DNA from: Burkholderiales bacterium
GTDB taxonomy: Bacteria; Pseudomonadota; Gammaproteobacteria; Burkholderiales; Burkholderiaceae_C
Assembly: GCA_003963115.1 (NCBI GenBank)
Contig: RXJQ01000036.1
Span: 1-64,000 of the forward strand
Direction: 5' to 3'
Length of the DNA: 64,000 bases
Shown here piece after piece: positions 16,110 to 23,676 of the stretch. The stretch's first letter is position 1. Each line of letters begins with the position of its first letter. Made by a program: the position numbers and the translations under genes. The notes beneath the pieces are model-generated. The model saw only the letters and a program-made list of their open reading frames with translations, did no database searches and was not told the origin of the DNA.

Positions 16110-16623
16110 CCCGACAACGGCTCAAATGCGATCTGCTTTCCGGCGCCGCACTCCTTGCGCCAATATCTGCTTGGGATGCAGGTAGCCCGATATGGAAGGC
16201 TCTGGTGTGCTGCGCGCCACCGCATGAAGACCATGGCAACCCGCATGATCACGTAACCTGCCCCGACAAGACGGTTATCCAGATTGCGTTCTTCGTCAAT
16301 CGAATGAAACACGGCAACCGATCAGCTGCGTCTTTGGCCGTCGAATGGCCGTTGATGGCAACCACTGCCACTTGGACTCCGGACTGGGTTCAGCCTTATC
16401 CGGCCATAGATCCGTGCGACCACAACAAAGTCGTTTCGGCGCCTTGCTATGCAATCGACGAGCCATCTCTGCATCGTTGAATCCAGAATTTTTCGGTTAC
16501 GTACTACTGCTGTGAGCAAAAAGACGTGCTGCATCCCGCGTGGGGTGCGGCACTTTTTTATGCCGCTTCGTCGCATCTCATCCGCTGCGCCGATTCACTT
16601 CGTAACTCAGAAGGCAAACAACC
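16110..16623. other. intergenic region with a weak open frame and a terminator
   Basis: A plus-strand frame from a TTG at 16103 to 16480 (125 codons) overlaps the end of the SMI1 gene. It has three CxxH-like or CC pairs but no ribosome site and no recognised family, and I do not call it. An intrinsic terminator lies at 16526-16559. The remaining 60 bases lead into a new plus-strand gene set. Confidence 0.4.
16526..16559 (+). terminator. intrinsic terminator after the SMI1 gene group
   Basis: GTGCTGCATCCC (16526-16537) pairs with 16542-16553 around a GCGT loop, 12 bp with two G-T wobbles, followed by six T. It ends transcription from the small secreted protein and SMI1 genes. Confidence 0.8.
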
Positions 16624-16758
16624 ATGCGCCCCTACCCTTCCCCGCTCGAAGACCTGGCTGCCTACGCCATCGCGTTCTTCTCCGGCATCTTGTTCACCGT
16701 GAGCTTGACCAGTTATCTCAAGCACCTGCGTCAGGAGCATCCCCATGCACAGCGCTGA
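16624..16758 (+). CDS. 44-residue single-pass membrane protein
   Basis: MRPYPSPLEDLAAYAIAFFS begins a 44-residue protein with one membrane helix (about 11-30) and a basic, histidine-containing end (LKHLRQEHPHAQR). Its stop overlaps the start of the next gene by 14 bases, so the two are probably translated together. A modest AAGG lies upstream. The coupling and helix support a real gene; no family is recognised. It opens a three-gene set ending with a DUF932 protein. Confidence 0.5.
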   Translation: MRPYPSPLEDLAAYAIAFFSGILFTVSLTSYLKHLRQEHPHAQR

Positions 16759-17197
16759 GCACAATGAGCACGACTTCAACGCCGATGACGACATTCCCGG
16801 CCCAACGTTGCCACACAACGCTTTTCCGCTCCCGTCTGGTCCGTCAGCACCAGTCTCTCCATTCGGATTGCAATGCCCGCGATGTCATAGCCACCGCATC
16901 GTGCAGCGCCACCGGGCTCGCCGCATCGGCGCTGCTCTGGGCACGCTAGCCGGCGCCATCGGCGGTGCATGCCGCACGGCGGCGGCCAGTGAAATGGGCT
17001 ACGCCATCGGTGCCCTGACCCTGGGTCTCCCAGGCGCTGCACTGGGCGCCGTATCGGGTGCCGTGGTCAGCGCCTTGCTGGGCGGCACCACCGGCTGGAC
17101 TATCGGGGCCAAGCTGGGCGCCGCACTCGACGCATCGCTGCTCGACGACTACCGCTGCCTGGCCTGCCAGCACACCTTCAGCCAACCCACGCGCTGA
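16745..17197 (+). CDS. split zinc-ribbon protein with glycine-zipper core
   Basis: A 150-residue protein. A CPRC pair (residues about 44-47) and a CLAC pair (about 138-141) could form one zinc ribbon brought together from both ends. Between them, residues about 62-128 form a Gly/Ala-rich stretch with repeated small-x3-small spacing (GAALGTLAGAIGGA, GAALGAVSGAVVSALLGG), as in glycine-zipper membrane insertions. No signal peptide is present. It sits between a tiny membrane protein and the DUF932 gene on the same strand, overlapping the former. I recognise the architecture but not a named family; membrane association is inferred. Confidence 0.6.
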   Translation: MHSAEHNEHDFNADDDIPGPTLPHNAFPLPSGPSAPVSPFGLQCPRCHSHRIVQRHRARRIGAALGTLAGAIGGACRTAAASEMGYAIGALTLGLPGAALGAVSGAVVSALLGGTTGWTIGAKLGAALDASLLDDYRCLACQHTFSQPTR

Positions 17198-17331
17198 AGT
17201 TCCTGCTCTTCTTCACTCCCCTTTTTCTTCCCACACACGCTTACGTGATCAAGGCGCTAGCACCTTGGTGCGCTTGCGCACGTCCCTTCATTTCCATCCT
17301 CATCTCCATTCCTCTTTTAGAAAGCAGCCCT

Positions 17332-18306
17332 ATGGCACACCTTATCGAGAAGATGGCCTACGCTGGCCAAGCCCCCTGGCATCAATTGGGCCATGCCCTG
17401 CCACCCAAGCAACCCATCGAAGTCTGGGCGCAGCACGCCGGCATGGACTGGTCCATCTGTGAAGCTCCCGTGCGCTACTTGGCCGAGCGCAGTGGCTCAC
17501 TGGGCGCCATCCAGACCGTGGACGACCACAAGGTCCTCTACCGCAGTGACACCAAGGCCGCCTTGTCTGTGGTCGGTGCCCGCTACCAAGTCGTCCAGCC
17601 TCAAACCGTCTTGGAGTTCTACCGCGACCTCACAGAGGTATCCGGCTTCGAGCTGGAAACGGCCGGTGTGCTCAAAGGCGGGCGCAAGTTCTGGGCCCTG
17701 GCCAAGACCGGCAAGAGCGCCGCCCTGAAGGGACAAGACGTGGTGCACGGCTACATCTTGCTGGCCACCTCCTGCGACGGAACCTTGGCCACGGTGGCCA
17801 CCCCCACCACCGTGCGGGTGGTCTGCAACAACACGCTGGCTGTGGCGCTGCGTGGCATCTCCCAGGCCGTCAAGGTTCCGCACAGCACCCGTTTCGATGC
17901 CCAAACCGTCAAGCACAAGCTGGGCATTGCGGTGAGCCAGTGGGACAGCTTCATGTACAGGATGAAGGCCCTGTCTACGCGCAAGGTCAAGAGCCACGAG
18001 TCAGTGAACTACTTCCTCAAAGTGCTCTGCCAGAGCGAGCCCAGCGATGCGGGGGTCAATACCCCAGGACTGGCCAACGAGCGCGCGCTCAAGTCTGTGC
18101 AAGCGCTCTATGAGGGACAAGGCAAAGGGGCTTTGCTTACCTCAGCTCAAGGCACGGCATGGGGATTGCTCAACGCCGTCACCCAGTTCGTTGATCACGA
18201 GCGCCGGGCGCGCAGCCAGGACCATCGGCTGGACAGTGCCTGGTTTGGTCAGGGTGCCGTGCTCAAGCAGCGTGCACTGAACCATGCCCTACAGCTCGTC
18301 GCTTGA
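17332..18306 (+). CDS. DUF932 phage/plasmid-like protein
   Basis: A 324-residue cytoplasmic protein of the DUF932 family (TIGR03299-like), common on plasmids, phages and islands; the biochemical role is unknown. Family hallmarks include an N-terminal APWHQLG, the central GYILLATSCDGTLATVATPT then VRVVCNNTLAVAL, and a C-terminal TAWGLLNAVTQFVDHE region. I chose the ATG at 17332, where family members begin (MAHLIEKM); an upstream in-frame GTG would add 29 low-quality residues. It is followed directly by a strong terminator, so it ends the small operon that starts at 16624. Its presence supports an integrated mobile element. Confidence 0.85.
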   Translation: MAHLIEKMAYAGQAPWHQLGHALPPKQPIEVWAQHAGMDWSICEAPVRYLAERSGSLGAIQTVDDHKVLYRSDTKAALSVVGARYQVVQPQTVLEFYRDLTEVSGFELETAGVLKGGRKFWALAKTGKSAALKGQDVVHGYILLATSCDGTLATVATPTTVRVVCNNTLAVALRGISQAVKVPHSTRFDAQTVKHKLGIAVSQWDSFMYRMKALSTRKVKSHESVNYFLKVLCQSEPSDAGVNTPGLANERALKSVQALYEGQGKGALLTSAQGTAWGLLNAVTQFVDHERRARSQDHRLDSAWFGQGAVLKQRALNHALQLVA

Positions 18307-18352
18307 AGGCCAACTGAATGACTTGAATCGACTACTACCCCTCCGGCACAAG

Positions 18353-18389
18353 CCCCGCTCAGTTCGCGCTGAGCGGGGTTTTGCTTTTT
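18353..18389 (+). terminator. intrinsic terminator after the DUF932 gene
   Basis: CCCCGCTCAG (18353-18362) pairs perfectly with 18369-18378 around TTCGCG, followed by a T-rich run. A textbook terminator about 45 bases after the stop codon. Confidence 0.92.
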
Positions 18390-18764
18390 GTTCGACCCTT
18401 TATCCATAGAGCACCCCATGAAACACCCTCATGTGGCCGATCCTGCAGCCGACGGGTCGTCTCGTCCCAAACCAGCCACGCATCGGCTCCGTCACCACAC
18501 GGCTTGTATTCGATTCGATAGCAGTGAATGCCTGGTCAAGGTTGGGTGCTGGCTGTGCTACATCCCTTGTTGCGATGACAGGGTGGAAAGCACAGTAACG
18601 GAAGAGGGCACTGGATGAAGCTATGGACAACAGCGCTCGGTTGTGCCGAGGCTACTACACAGTCATGGTTTACCCGACACGAGCGCCGGTTGACTGCCGT
18701 TGACACCTATAGTCAAGGCTGCCAAGGGTACGGCACCACTCACAAATTTGGCGATGCCCTGGAA
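18390..18764. other. intergenic stretch with only a weak open frame
   Basis: A plus-strand frame of about 66 codons (ATG at 18418 to 18618) has four cysteines near its end, but no ribosome site and an equally long frame opposite. I leave it uncalled. Nothing else is recognised. Confidence 0.4.
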
Positions 18765-19166
18765 TTAGAAGGTGATCTGAAAGACGTATAGCCCGCCCTG
18801 GGCAACCTCATGGCAGCGCACATGATAGTGCTGAGGACGTCCTTCGTTGTGATCGAACCAAACGTTGAAATGCAGATATGGGTCGGGCCCTCGTCCTCTG
18901 CCTATCCCGCCTTCATGCGCGGTAGCGGTGCATGTCCACAACTCGTTGCTCATGCGCTCGTAGAGTTGGCTGGGTGGAATAACGTTGGGAAGCCCAGCGG
19001 CGTTGTGCGACTTGCCGGCGCGTTCCATCAAGTCGCAAATCGCTGATGGAAGAAGCTTCTGATAAACGTTTCCCTCGGCGGGCTGAAACTGACTACGTCG
19101 GCGTGGATGGAAGCCATCCGGATCACGGTAGTTTTCGAGAACCTTGAAGCGGCGGTGGGAAGCCAT
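18765..19166 (-). CDS. hypothetical protein, accessory
   Basis: A 133-residue soluble protein with no signal peptide. I chose the ATG at 19166, which has AAGGAA upstream; an earlier in-frame start adds six residues. Composition is protein-like, rich in His, Arg and aromatic residues. Its C-terminal half (YLHFNVWFDHNEGRPQHYHV) alternates as beta strands. I do not recognise the family. It sits alone between the DUF932 gene set and an XRE regulator, both accessory types. Confidence 0.5.
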   Translation of the reverse strand: MASHRRFKVLENYRDPDGFHPRRRSQFQPAEGNVYQKLLPSAICDLMERAGKSHNAAGLPNVIPPSQLYERMSNELWTCTATAHEGGIGRGRGPDPYLHFNVWFDHNEGRPQHYHVRCHEVAQGGLYVFQITF

Positions 19167-19371
19167 TGGAAATTCCTTTCGCACCTTCCGAATACATTAT
19201 CTTTCCGCTTTGGATCGGTACTCCGAGTGCGCGCTAAAGTGAAGCAGTCACACGCGCGGCGCCGCACTTCCTGCTGCAGTTCCTAATTCACAAGTGCGTC
19301 AACCTGACCACTGGCCATCTTGGATCGCACCAAACCACCGATCACCTTGCAGCGCCACGCACATACCTTCG

Positions 19372-19677
19372 TTACCCCGACTTCGTCCCCTGCTGCACCT
19401 TCATGCGCCGCTCGACGTCCTTGAGCAGGTCTGAAGGCGTGACGTCAAGGGCATCACACAGACGAAACAGCATGCGCACACTTGGGCTGTTGCGACCAAG
19501 CTCAATCAGAGACACATAGTTGCGATCCGCATCGGCCCGCAAAGCCAGGTCGGTCTGCGTCCACTTGCGTTTGGTGCGAAGGCTTCGAAGTGCCTGCCCG
19601 AATGCTTGATCTGGTTCCAAGTGCTTGCCCAATAAGTTGAGCAAGGTTCCTGTGTGAGCGCAATCGATTTGCCGCAT
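19372..19677 (-). CDS. XRE-family helix-turn-helix regulator
   Basis: A 101-residue DNA-binding protein with a Cro/C1-type helix-turn-helix at about residues 28-85: FGQALRSLRTKRKWTQTDLA, then RNYVSLIELGRNSPSVRML and LCDALDVTPSDLL. The last 15 residues are basic. The start codon lies inside a perfect 22-bp palindrome (19668-19689), so the protein very likely represses its own gene and whatever is transcribed divergently. Divergent from it is a 38-codon frame with a strong ribosome site, followed by a lipoprotein gene. The gene could be the repressor of this island or a control gene for that small operon. Confidence 0.85.
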   Translation of the reverse strand: MRQIDCAHTGTLLNLLGKHLEPDQAFGQALRSLRTKRKWTQTDLALRADADRNYVSLIELGRNSPSVRMLFRLCDALDVTPSDLLKDVERRMKVQQGTKSG

Positions 19678-19689
19678 ATATGCGGCAAA
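19668..19689. promoter_or_regulatory. palindromic operator over the XRE start codon
   Basis: TTTGCCGCATA followed by its exact complement makes a perfect 22-bp palindrome. It covers the start codon of the minus-strand XRE gene and lies about 30 bases before the ribosome site of the plus-strand small frame. This is the expected position for an autoregulatory XRE operator controlling both directions. Confidence 0.75.
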
Positions 19690-19718
19690 ATGCTTTCAAC
19701 GAAAGGAGGACTACCACA

Positions 19719-19835
19719 TTGCTGGACACCGCTACGCACCGGTCTGGTGGCGTCTCGCCCAAGGCATGCACTACCAGACATAGCTTCATGGCGAACCATG
19801 CCAAACCGGGCACCACATCAACACCCTCAAATTAA
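19719..19835 (+). CDS. 38-residue candidate peptide divergent from the XRE gene
   Basis: A TTG start with an excellent AAAGGAGG eight or nine bases upstream opens 38 codons (MLDTATHRSGGVSPKACTTR at the start). It ends 21 bases before the lipoprotein gene. The strong ribosome site just outside the XRE palindrome is the main support. Composition is polar and not family-like, so it may be a leader or a short regulatory peptide; chance remains possible. Confidence 0.35.
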   Translation: MLDTATHRSGGVSPKACTTRHSFMANHAKPGTTSTPSN

Positions 19836-19856
19836 ACCGACTCGAGATAATTCACC

Positions 19857-20453
19857 ATGAGAAATCTTATTGTCATACTAATCGTGACCGCACTTACGGG
19901 CTGTGGTTCAGACATTGATTGCAACGACGACAACTTCAAGGCAATAGCCTTGCAGCTCATTCAAAACAAACTGGAAAATGTTGCTTGGTATAGAGAAATG
20001 AAAATTGCACTTTCACCACCTACTCTCGTAGATATACAAACAACAAGCAAAAATGAAGAAATCAAGCAGAGCACGTGTAAGGCCAACTATTCCTTTGAAT
20101 ACAACGGAAGGCAAAGAAATATACCAATAGAATACTCTCTCTCATACCTACAAGACAGCGACAAAACAAACGTATCACTTGATCCCGATGTGATTTTCAA
20201 AACGTTGTTCGTTATGGTAATGGCTGAGCGACCTCAAAATGTGCAATCGAGGAAGGAAGGAAGCGATGTCAGGCCGAAAACACAGTCCTCTGTCGCACCA
20301 AATTTGCCAATTCCAGCTAAAGCCCCTCAATCTGAGGCCGAACCAAATGGAGAGGAGGAAGCCAGCAACAAGCGGCAGAACAAATCTTGGCAGGACACAA
20401 ACGGGATAATTCACAATCCCGACGGAACAACTTCTGGAAGACCTGTTGATTGA
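19857..20453 (+). CDS. hypothetical lipoprotein
   Basis: A 198-residue protein with a short signal and lipobox (LTALTGC, lipid on Cys16), so membrane-anchored on the outside of the inner membrane or in the outer membrane. Residues about 20-125 form a mixed alpha/beta domain. From about 130 on it is charged and low-complexity (Pro, Glu, Gln, Asn), ending DTNGIIHNPDGTTSGRPVD. Codon use is AT-rich compared with core genes, which suggests recent acquisition. The family is not recognised. It lies downstream of the divergent XRE operator and may be under its control. Confidence 0.65.
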   Translation: MRNLIVILIVTALTGCGSDIDCNDDNFKAIALQLIQNKLENVAWYREMKIALSPPTLVDIQTTSKNEEIKQSTCKANYSFEYNGRQRNIPIEYSLSYLQDSDKTNVSLDPDVIFKTLFVMVMAERPQNVQSRKEGSDVRPKTQSSVAPNLPIPAKAPQSEAEPNGEEEASNKRQNKSWQDTNGIIHNPDGTTSGRPVD

Positions 20454-20633
20454 AGTATTTAGGGTGTCCTATGAAAGGGTTTCGACTGCACCGCAAGTTA
20501 CAAATAGGGCGGGATTTTTAATACCTGACCTGTAGATCCGGTCAATTTTTCTCTTATCTGCCATGCCAATCTGCGCACGAAGACGCCCCTAAACATAATA
20601 GACCAACTCTTTCACACATACCTGCACAAACAC

Positions 20634-20663
20634 AAAAAGCCTCGAACCACCACGGTTCGAGGC
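20634..20663 (-). terminator. intrinsic terminator after the H-NS gene
   Basis: GCCTCGAACC (20639-20648) pairs perfectly with 20654-20663 around ACCAC. On the minus strand the stem is followed by a run of five T. It lies about 120 bases beyond the H-NS stop codon on the same strand. The 20454-20780 stretch holds nothing else recognised. Confidence 0.8.
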
Positions 20664-20780
20664 CATTGCAATACTTCCTTTTTGCTCTTTGGAAGCCCCC
20701 TTTACGAGACAGATTAACCCGAATAAGATTTCATCAAGTTAATAGCTTCAGCCTTAACGCATTGCGGCATAAGCCCAAAC

Positions 20781-21113
20781 TCAGATCGCGAAATCTTCCA
20801 GCTTCTTGCCGCTGTCAAGGGCAGCTGCAACCCATTTCGGCTTTAGCCCACGTCCAGACCACGTGTCACCAGTTGCTGGATTGCGATACTTGGGGGCCAC
20901 CTTTGCACCAGCATTGGCTCCACGTCGTTTGCCTGCTCCGGAAACACCACCTAAATCGGACACACTCAGTCCGTGCTCGTTCATCAGCGCTTTGACCTGT
21001 GCAATCACACCAGCTCGTTCTGCACGACGTACCTCAGTGAGTTGACGCTCCAATTCAGCCGCTTGCTTATTCAGTGCCGCTTTTTGGGCCAACAGTGCTT
21101 GATAGTCGCTCAT
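20781..21113 (-). CDS. H-NS family nucleoid/silencing protein
   Basis: A 110-residue DNA-binding protein. The N-terminal 60 residues form a coiled-coil dimerisation region (LLAQKAALNKQAAELERQ). A basic linker follows, and then the C-terminal H-NS DNA-binding loop with GDTWSGRGLKPKW (about residues 82-94). H-NS proteins bind AT-rich DNA and silence acquired genes. This copy sits beside the most AT-rich stretch of the window and inside the island, so it is probably an element-borne H-NS that tunes its own region or the host. It is monocistronic with its own terminator. Confidence 0.9.
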   Translation of the reverse strand: MSDYQALLAQKAALNKQAAELERQLTEVRRAERAGVIAQVKALMNEHGLSVSDLGGVSGAGKRRGANAGAKVAPKYRNPATGDTWSGRGLKPKWVAAALDSGKKLEDFAI

Positions 21114-21804
21114 CGCTGCATTTCATCGGAAACTATGGAAATCACATTCTGCCTGACAGAAAGTGAAGGCCTATTGGTATTTCCAATAGATTTTTAGTTT
21201 GCCGACCATCAGACAGGAGTGTCTAGCACGCGCCTAGGCGATCAAGCGCGCTGCTGAAGGCCGCACATGGCAAGCTGGCGTCAGCTATTGAGCTGTCCTC
21301 TCACTCCGGAAGGACAGAGCCTCCAACCGCTAACGACAAGGCAGCAGAAGTGCTACAACCTCCCATGAAGTTAGCTCCTCATCATAAAAAAGTTGGCTCT
21401 TCAACGAGGAAAAAAAAGATGTAAGAGCAACATGAGCAAGCACGCACCAAGTTCTGGTGTAGTTCTCGCACCACCGCCACCCAGCACATGGCTAAGCCGT
21501 CTCCAGCATGGACCTAGAGATGCCAAGATCACGTCAATGGCATCACATAGGCTACGCACTTGATGCACCCTAGGAATTTGGAGCCCAATCAAATTCGATC
21601 AGACATAGGTGCGCCGCTTTCGACCTGACACACTCACATGGGGCAATACCACTTCGATGCGCTTAATGCCATTTTATGGAATTAACTTTTAAGCAAACAA
21701 GAAAGCAAAATTACTCAAATTCAAATAAAAGCACTAACTTCCACACAAAACCAACCACAAAACCAAATGCCGTTATTATTGGATTTATTATTTATTAATA
21801 TAAA

Positions 21805-21858
21805 ATTAATATAAACATTAACATAAACAAACAAGGTCAACAATTAATATAAACAAAC
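21805..21858 (+). repeat. iteron-like repeats (ATTAAYATAAAC)
   Basis: Three copies of ATTAATATAAAC or ATTAACATAAAC at 21805-21816, 21817-21828 and 21843-21854. The first two are tandem, and the last two continue AAACA. They lie about 300 bases upstream of the putative replication protein gene, as iterons often do. Confidence 0.6.
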
Positions 21859-21918
21859 ACCATCAACAACAAACAAGCACAATCAATAAATACCGACAAT
21901 ATAAACACAAAAACAAAC

Positions 21919-21987
21919 CATTAATCAAAACACCAATTACCATTAATCAAGCATGTCAACACCAGTACACAAAGCAGCATTAATCAA
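21919..21987 (+). repeat. second short repeat set (CATTAATCAA)
   Basis: Three exact copies of CATTAATCAA at 21919-21928, 21941-21950 and 21978-21987; the first two are preceded by C to make an 11-base match. They sit between the first repeat set and the Gp2-like gene. Confidence 0.55.
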
Positions 21988-22156
21988 CACTTACCGACAC
22001 ATAAACACATCATCAACCAACATAGCCAACTCCTTAGATACAAACACACCGTCAGCAATCATCTATTGTAAAAATTATCAAACCAAAATACACTATGACA
22101 TCAATAACATACCAAACACACAATCGCAAGCCACACAACCCAAACCAGCGCTATGA
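21953..22156 (+). CDS. G-poor 67-residue frame coupled to the Gp2-like gene
   Basis: Encodes a polar Thr/Asn/Ile-rich peptide. Its stop overlaps the ATG of the Gp2-like gene as ATGA, a typical coupling arrangement, and it covers the last part of the G-depleted region. There is no ribosome site and no family, and the base composition alone could leave this frame open. Plausible leader or chance frame. Confidence 0.3.
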   Translation: MSTPVHKAALINTYRHINTSSTNIANSLDTNTPSAIIYCKNYQTKIHYDINNIPNTQSQATQPKPAL

Positions 22157-23367
22157 CACGGACCTATTGGCTACCAAGCAAGCATATTGACAAGCTATCT
22201 CAATTGCCTAGGTTTTGGGATACAGAAATAGAGGATCCTATCGATGGCAAGAAGGAGATCACAGTCATTGATGGGCATATGGGCGACATATCAAAGACTA
22301 TTGAACGCATTAGGGCGTTTCGCAAGAAATTGATCAAATCAGGCAATGATCGACTGTTTGAAATAGTCAAAACAAAAAACAATCGATACAGTATTGAGGC
22401 CAAAAGTACAGTTGCCACAGAGTTAGAACGCCTGTATTCTTCATTCTCTCAGATAGAGAAATGGGTGCAACGCACGCACATACTGGCCCCATATGGCCGG
22501 GTGTTTGCAGACACTCAAAGAAGGATTCCTATTAGGTGGCCAGATGTAAAGAAACCTCACCTTTCAGAGGAGGAAGCACAGACACACCTAAACAGACTGA
22601 CTCGGATTATCAACATACTCACCAAGAGATTCAAGAATCCAAACGTCATTCGAATGGAGTCAAATTTCAGGCGGGGACCTATGCAAAACTTCACGTCAAC
22701 GCTGGAGTTTCTCGATGCTTGCGCCAAGATGCGCAGCAACGTGTTAATGTTGCGAATAGATCTTCAATATGAACGATCGAAATGTCCTATAACGCAGATT
22801 CGCGATCACTCAAACCGTCCTGTTGAGTATTTCGACTACGATGAGATCATGCGCCATAGAGAGCGACTCACTGCCGAGATAAACAAAATATATGGAAACG
22901 GACTGGTTGGGTATGTGATCAAATTTGAGTTGGGATACGAGAGAGGGCCCCATTTTCATTGTCTTTTTATTCTCGACGCCGCACTGCACCACAAGAAGGA
23001 CTTTCACGACTATCAGATTGCGGGGATATGGAAGGACGTAACGGCGGGCAATGGCACGTATTACTGCTGCAAAGAAGATAAATACCGATGGAAGATTGTG
23101 GGCAGGCGCGATATGCTTGATGAGAACACTCGCATTGGCCTTGTATTTTTTGCAGGTTATATCTGCACGACAGAAACGCTGCTTAAGCCCCGGGTGCCCA
23201 GCCATCACAGGCTCCTGACAAAGGGGTGCATAACAGCCCCGAGTGCACCAAATAAGGTAGGACGCCCACCTAAGGCCCGCCATGCCGATTCACTGATGAA
23301 TCTAGACATAAGCGAGCGTCTTAAGGCAAATTTATCTCCGGCTTTAAAATCTCATGAAGCCTCGTAA
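22153..23367 (+). CDS. inovirus Gp2 / YagK-YfjJ-like putative replication protein
   Basis: A 404-residue cytoplasmic protein. The C-terminal half matches the YagK/YfjJ (inovirus Gp2) domain: VGYVIKFELGYERGPHFH then CLFILDA (about residues 254-278), AGIWKDVTAGNGTYYCC (about 292-308) and FFAGYICTTETLLKPR. The HFH pair within a beta strand and downstream tyrosines resemble the HUH replication-initiator fold, so a role in rolling-circle replication of the element is likely but inferred. The N-terminal 150 residues are charged and helical. No clear ribosome site precedes the start, which overlaps a short upstream frame. Codon use is AT-rich. Upstream repeats could be its origin. Confidence 0.75.
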   Translation: MTRTYWLPSKHIDKLSQLPRFWDTEIEDPIDGKKEITVIDGHMGDISKTIERIRAFRKKLIKSGNDRLFEIVKTKNNRYSIEAKSTVATELERLYSSFSQIEKWVQRTHILAPYGRVFADTQRRIPIRWPDVKKPHLSEEEAQTHLNRLTRIINILTKRFKNPNVIRMESNFRRGPMQNFTSTLEFLDACAKMRSNVLMLRIDLQYERSKCPITQIRDHSNRPVEYFDYDEIMRHRERLTAEINKIYGNGLVGYVIKFELGYERGPHFHCLFILDAALHHKKDFHDYQIAGIWKDVTAGNGTYYCCKEDKYRWKIVGRRDMLDENTRIGLVFFAGYICTTETLLKPRVPSHHRLLTKGCITAPSAPNKVGRPPKARHADSLMNLDISERLKANLSPALKSHEAS

Positions 23368-23540
23368 GGCCTCATTCGCTCGATTACAGCCGTTTTGAAT
23401 GGAGCTGACTCTATTTCAAGCTTATGCGAAAGCTTGAAGTCATTTCGAGGAATCCACTCGATGCTGACCTGGTCTCCATCCTTCGGGTCCGAGACATCAT
23501 CAAGACACTTTGGCCGAGCACCGCTAAATGTTGCCCTCAA
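23352..23540 (-). CDS. possible small protein convergent with the Gp2-like gene
   Basis: A 62-codon minus-strand frame from a TTG start, with a natural-looking composition (DDVSDPKDGDQVSIEWIPRN and KLEIESAPFKTAVIER). It overlaps the last 16 bases of the Gp2-like gene. It lacks a ribosome site and is preceded by an in-frame stop, so it could be a truncated gene. The opposite strand here has longer but less protein-like frames. The remaining bases to 23,676 hold nothing recognised. Confidence 0.3.
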   Translation of the reverse strand: MRATFSGARPKCLDDVSDPKDGDQVSIEWIPRNDFKLSHKLEIESAPFKTAVIERMRPYEAS

Positions 23541-23676
23541 TCAAATCTGGAATGGCGATATAGCCTCCCGCCTTGCACTTCGAGCTGGATGTCAAGAGCC
23601 CAACCTTGGGTTAGACGCTGGTACAACGGCCGCGACCTTCTCGAAATAGGGAGGATCATGGACATCACGGTCAGGC

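Larger units (their letters stand above)
21114..22152. other. long AT-rich, G-poor intergenic region
   Basis: About 1 kb between the H-NS gene and the Gp2-like gene. From roughly 21,690 the plus strand is very rich in A and C with very few G, unlike anything else in the window. It contains two families of short repeats, listed separately, and one G-poor open frame. The first 550 bases show no gene. This could be a replication origin region, an H-NS binding region or an unstructured leader. Confidence 0.6.

Noticed and set aside
16103..16480. A 125-codon frame after the SMI1 gene
   Set aside because: TTG start inside the SMI1 gene, no ribosome site, no recognised family; kept only as a note in the intergenic entry.
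15000..16600. An integron cassette array
   Set aside because: The small genes in a row suggested it, but I could not find paired attC core sites with the expected inverted arms, and no integron integrase is present.
21640..22150. A CRISPR array
   Set aside because: The repeats are short (10-12 bases), unevenly spaced and A/T-rich, without regular spacers or cas genes.
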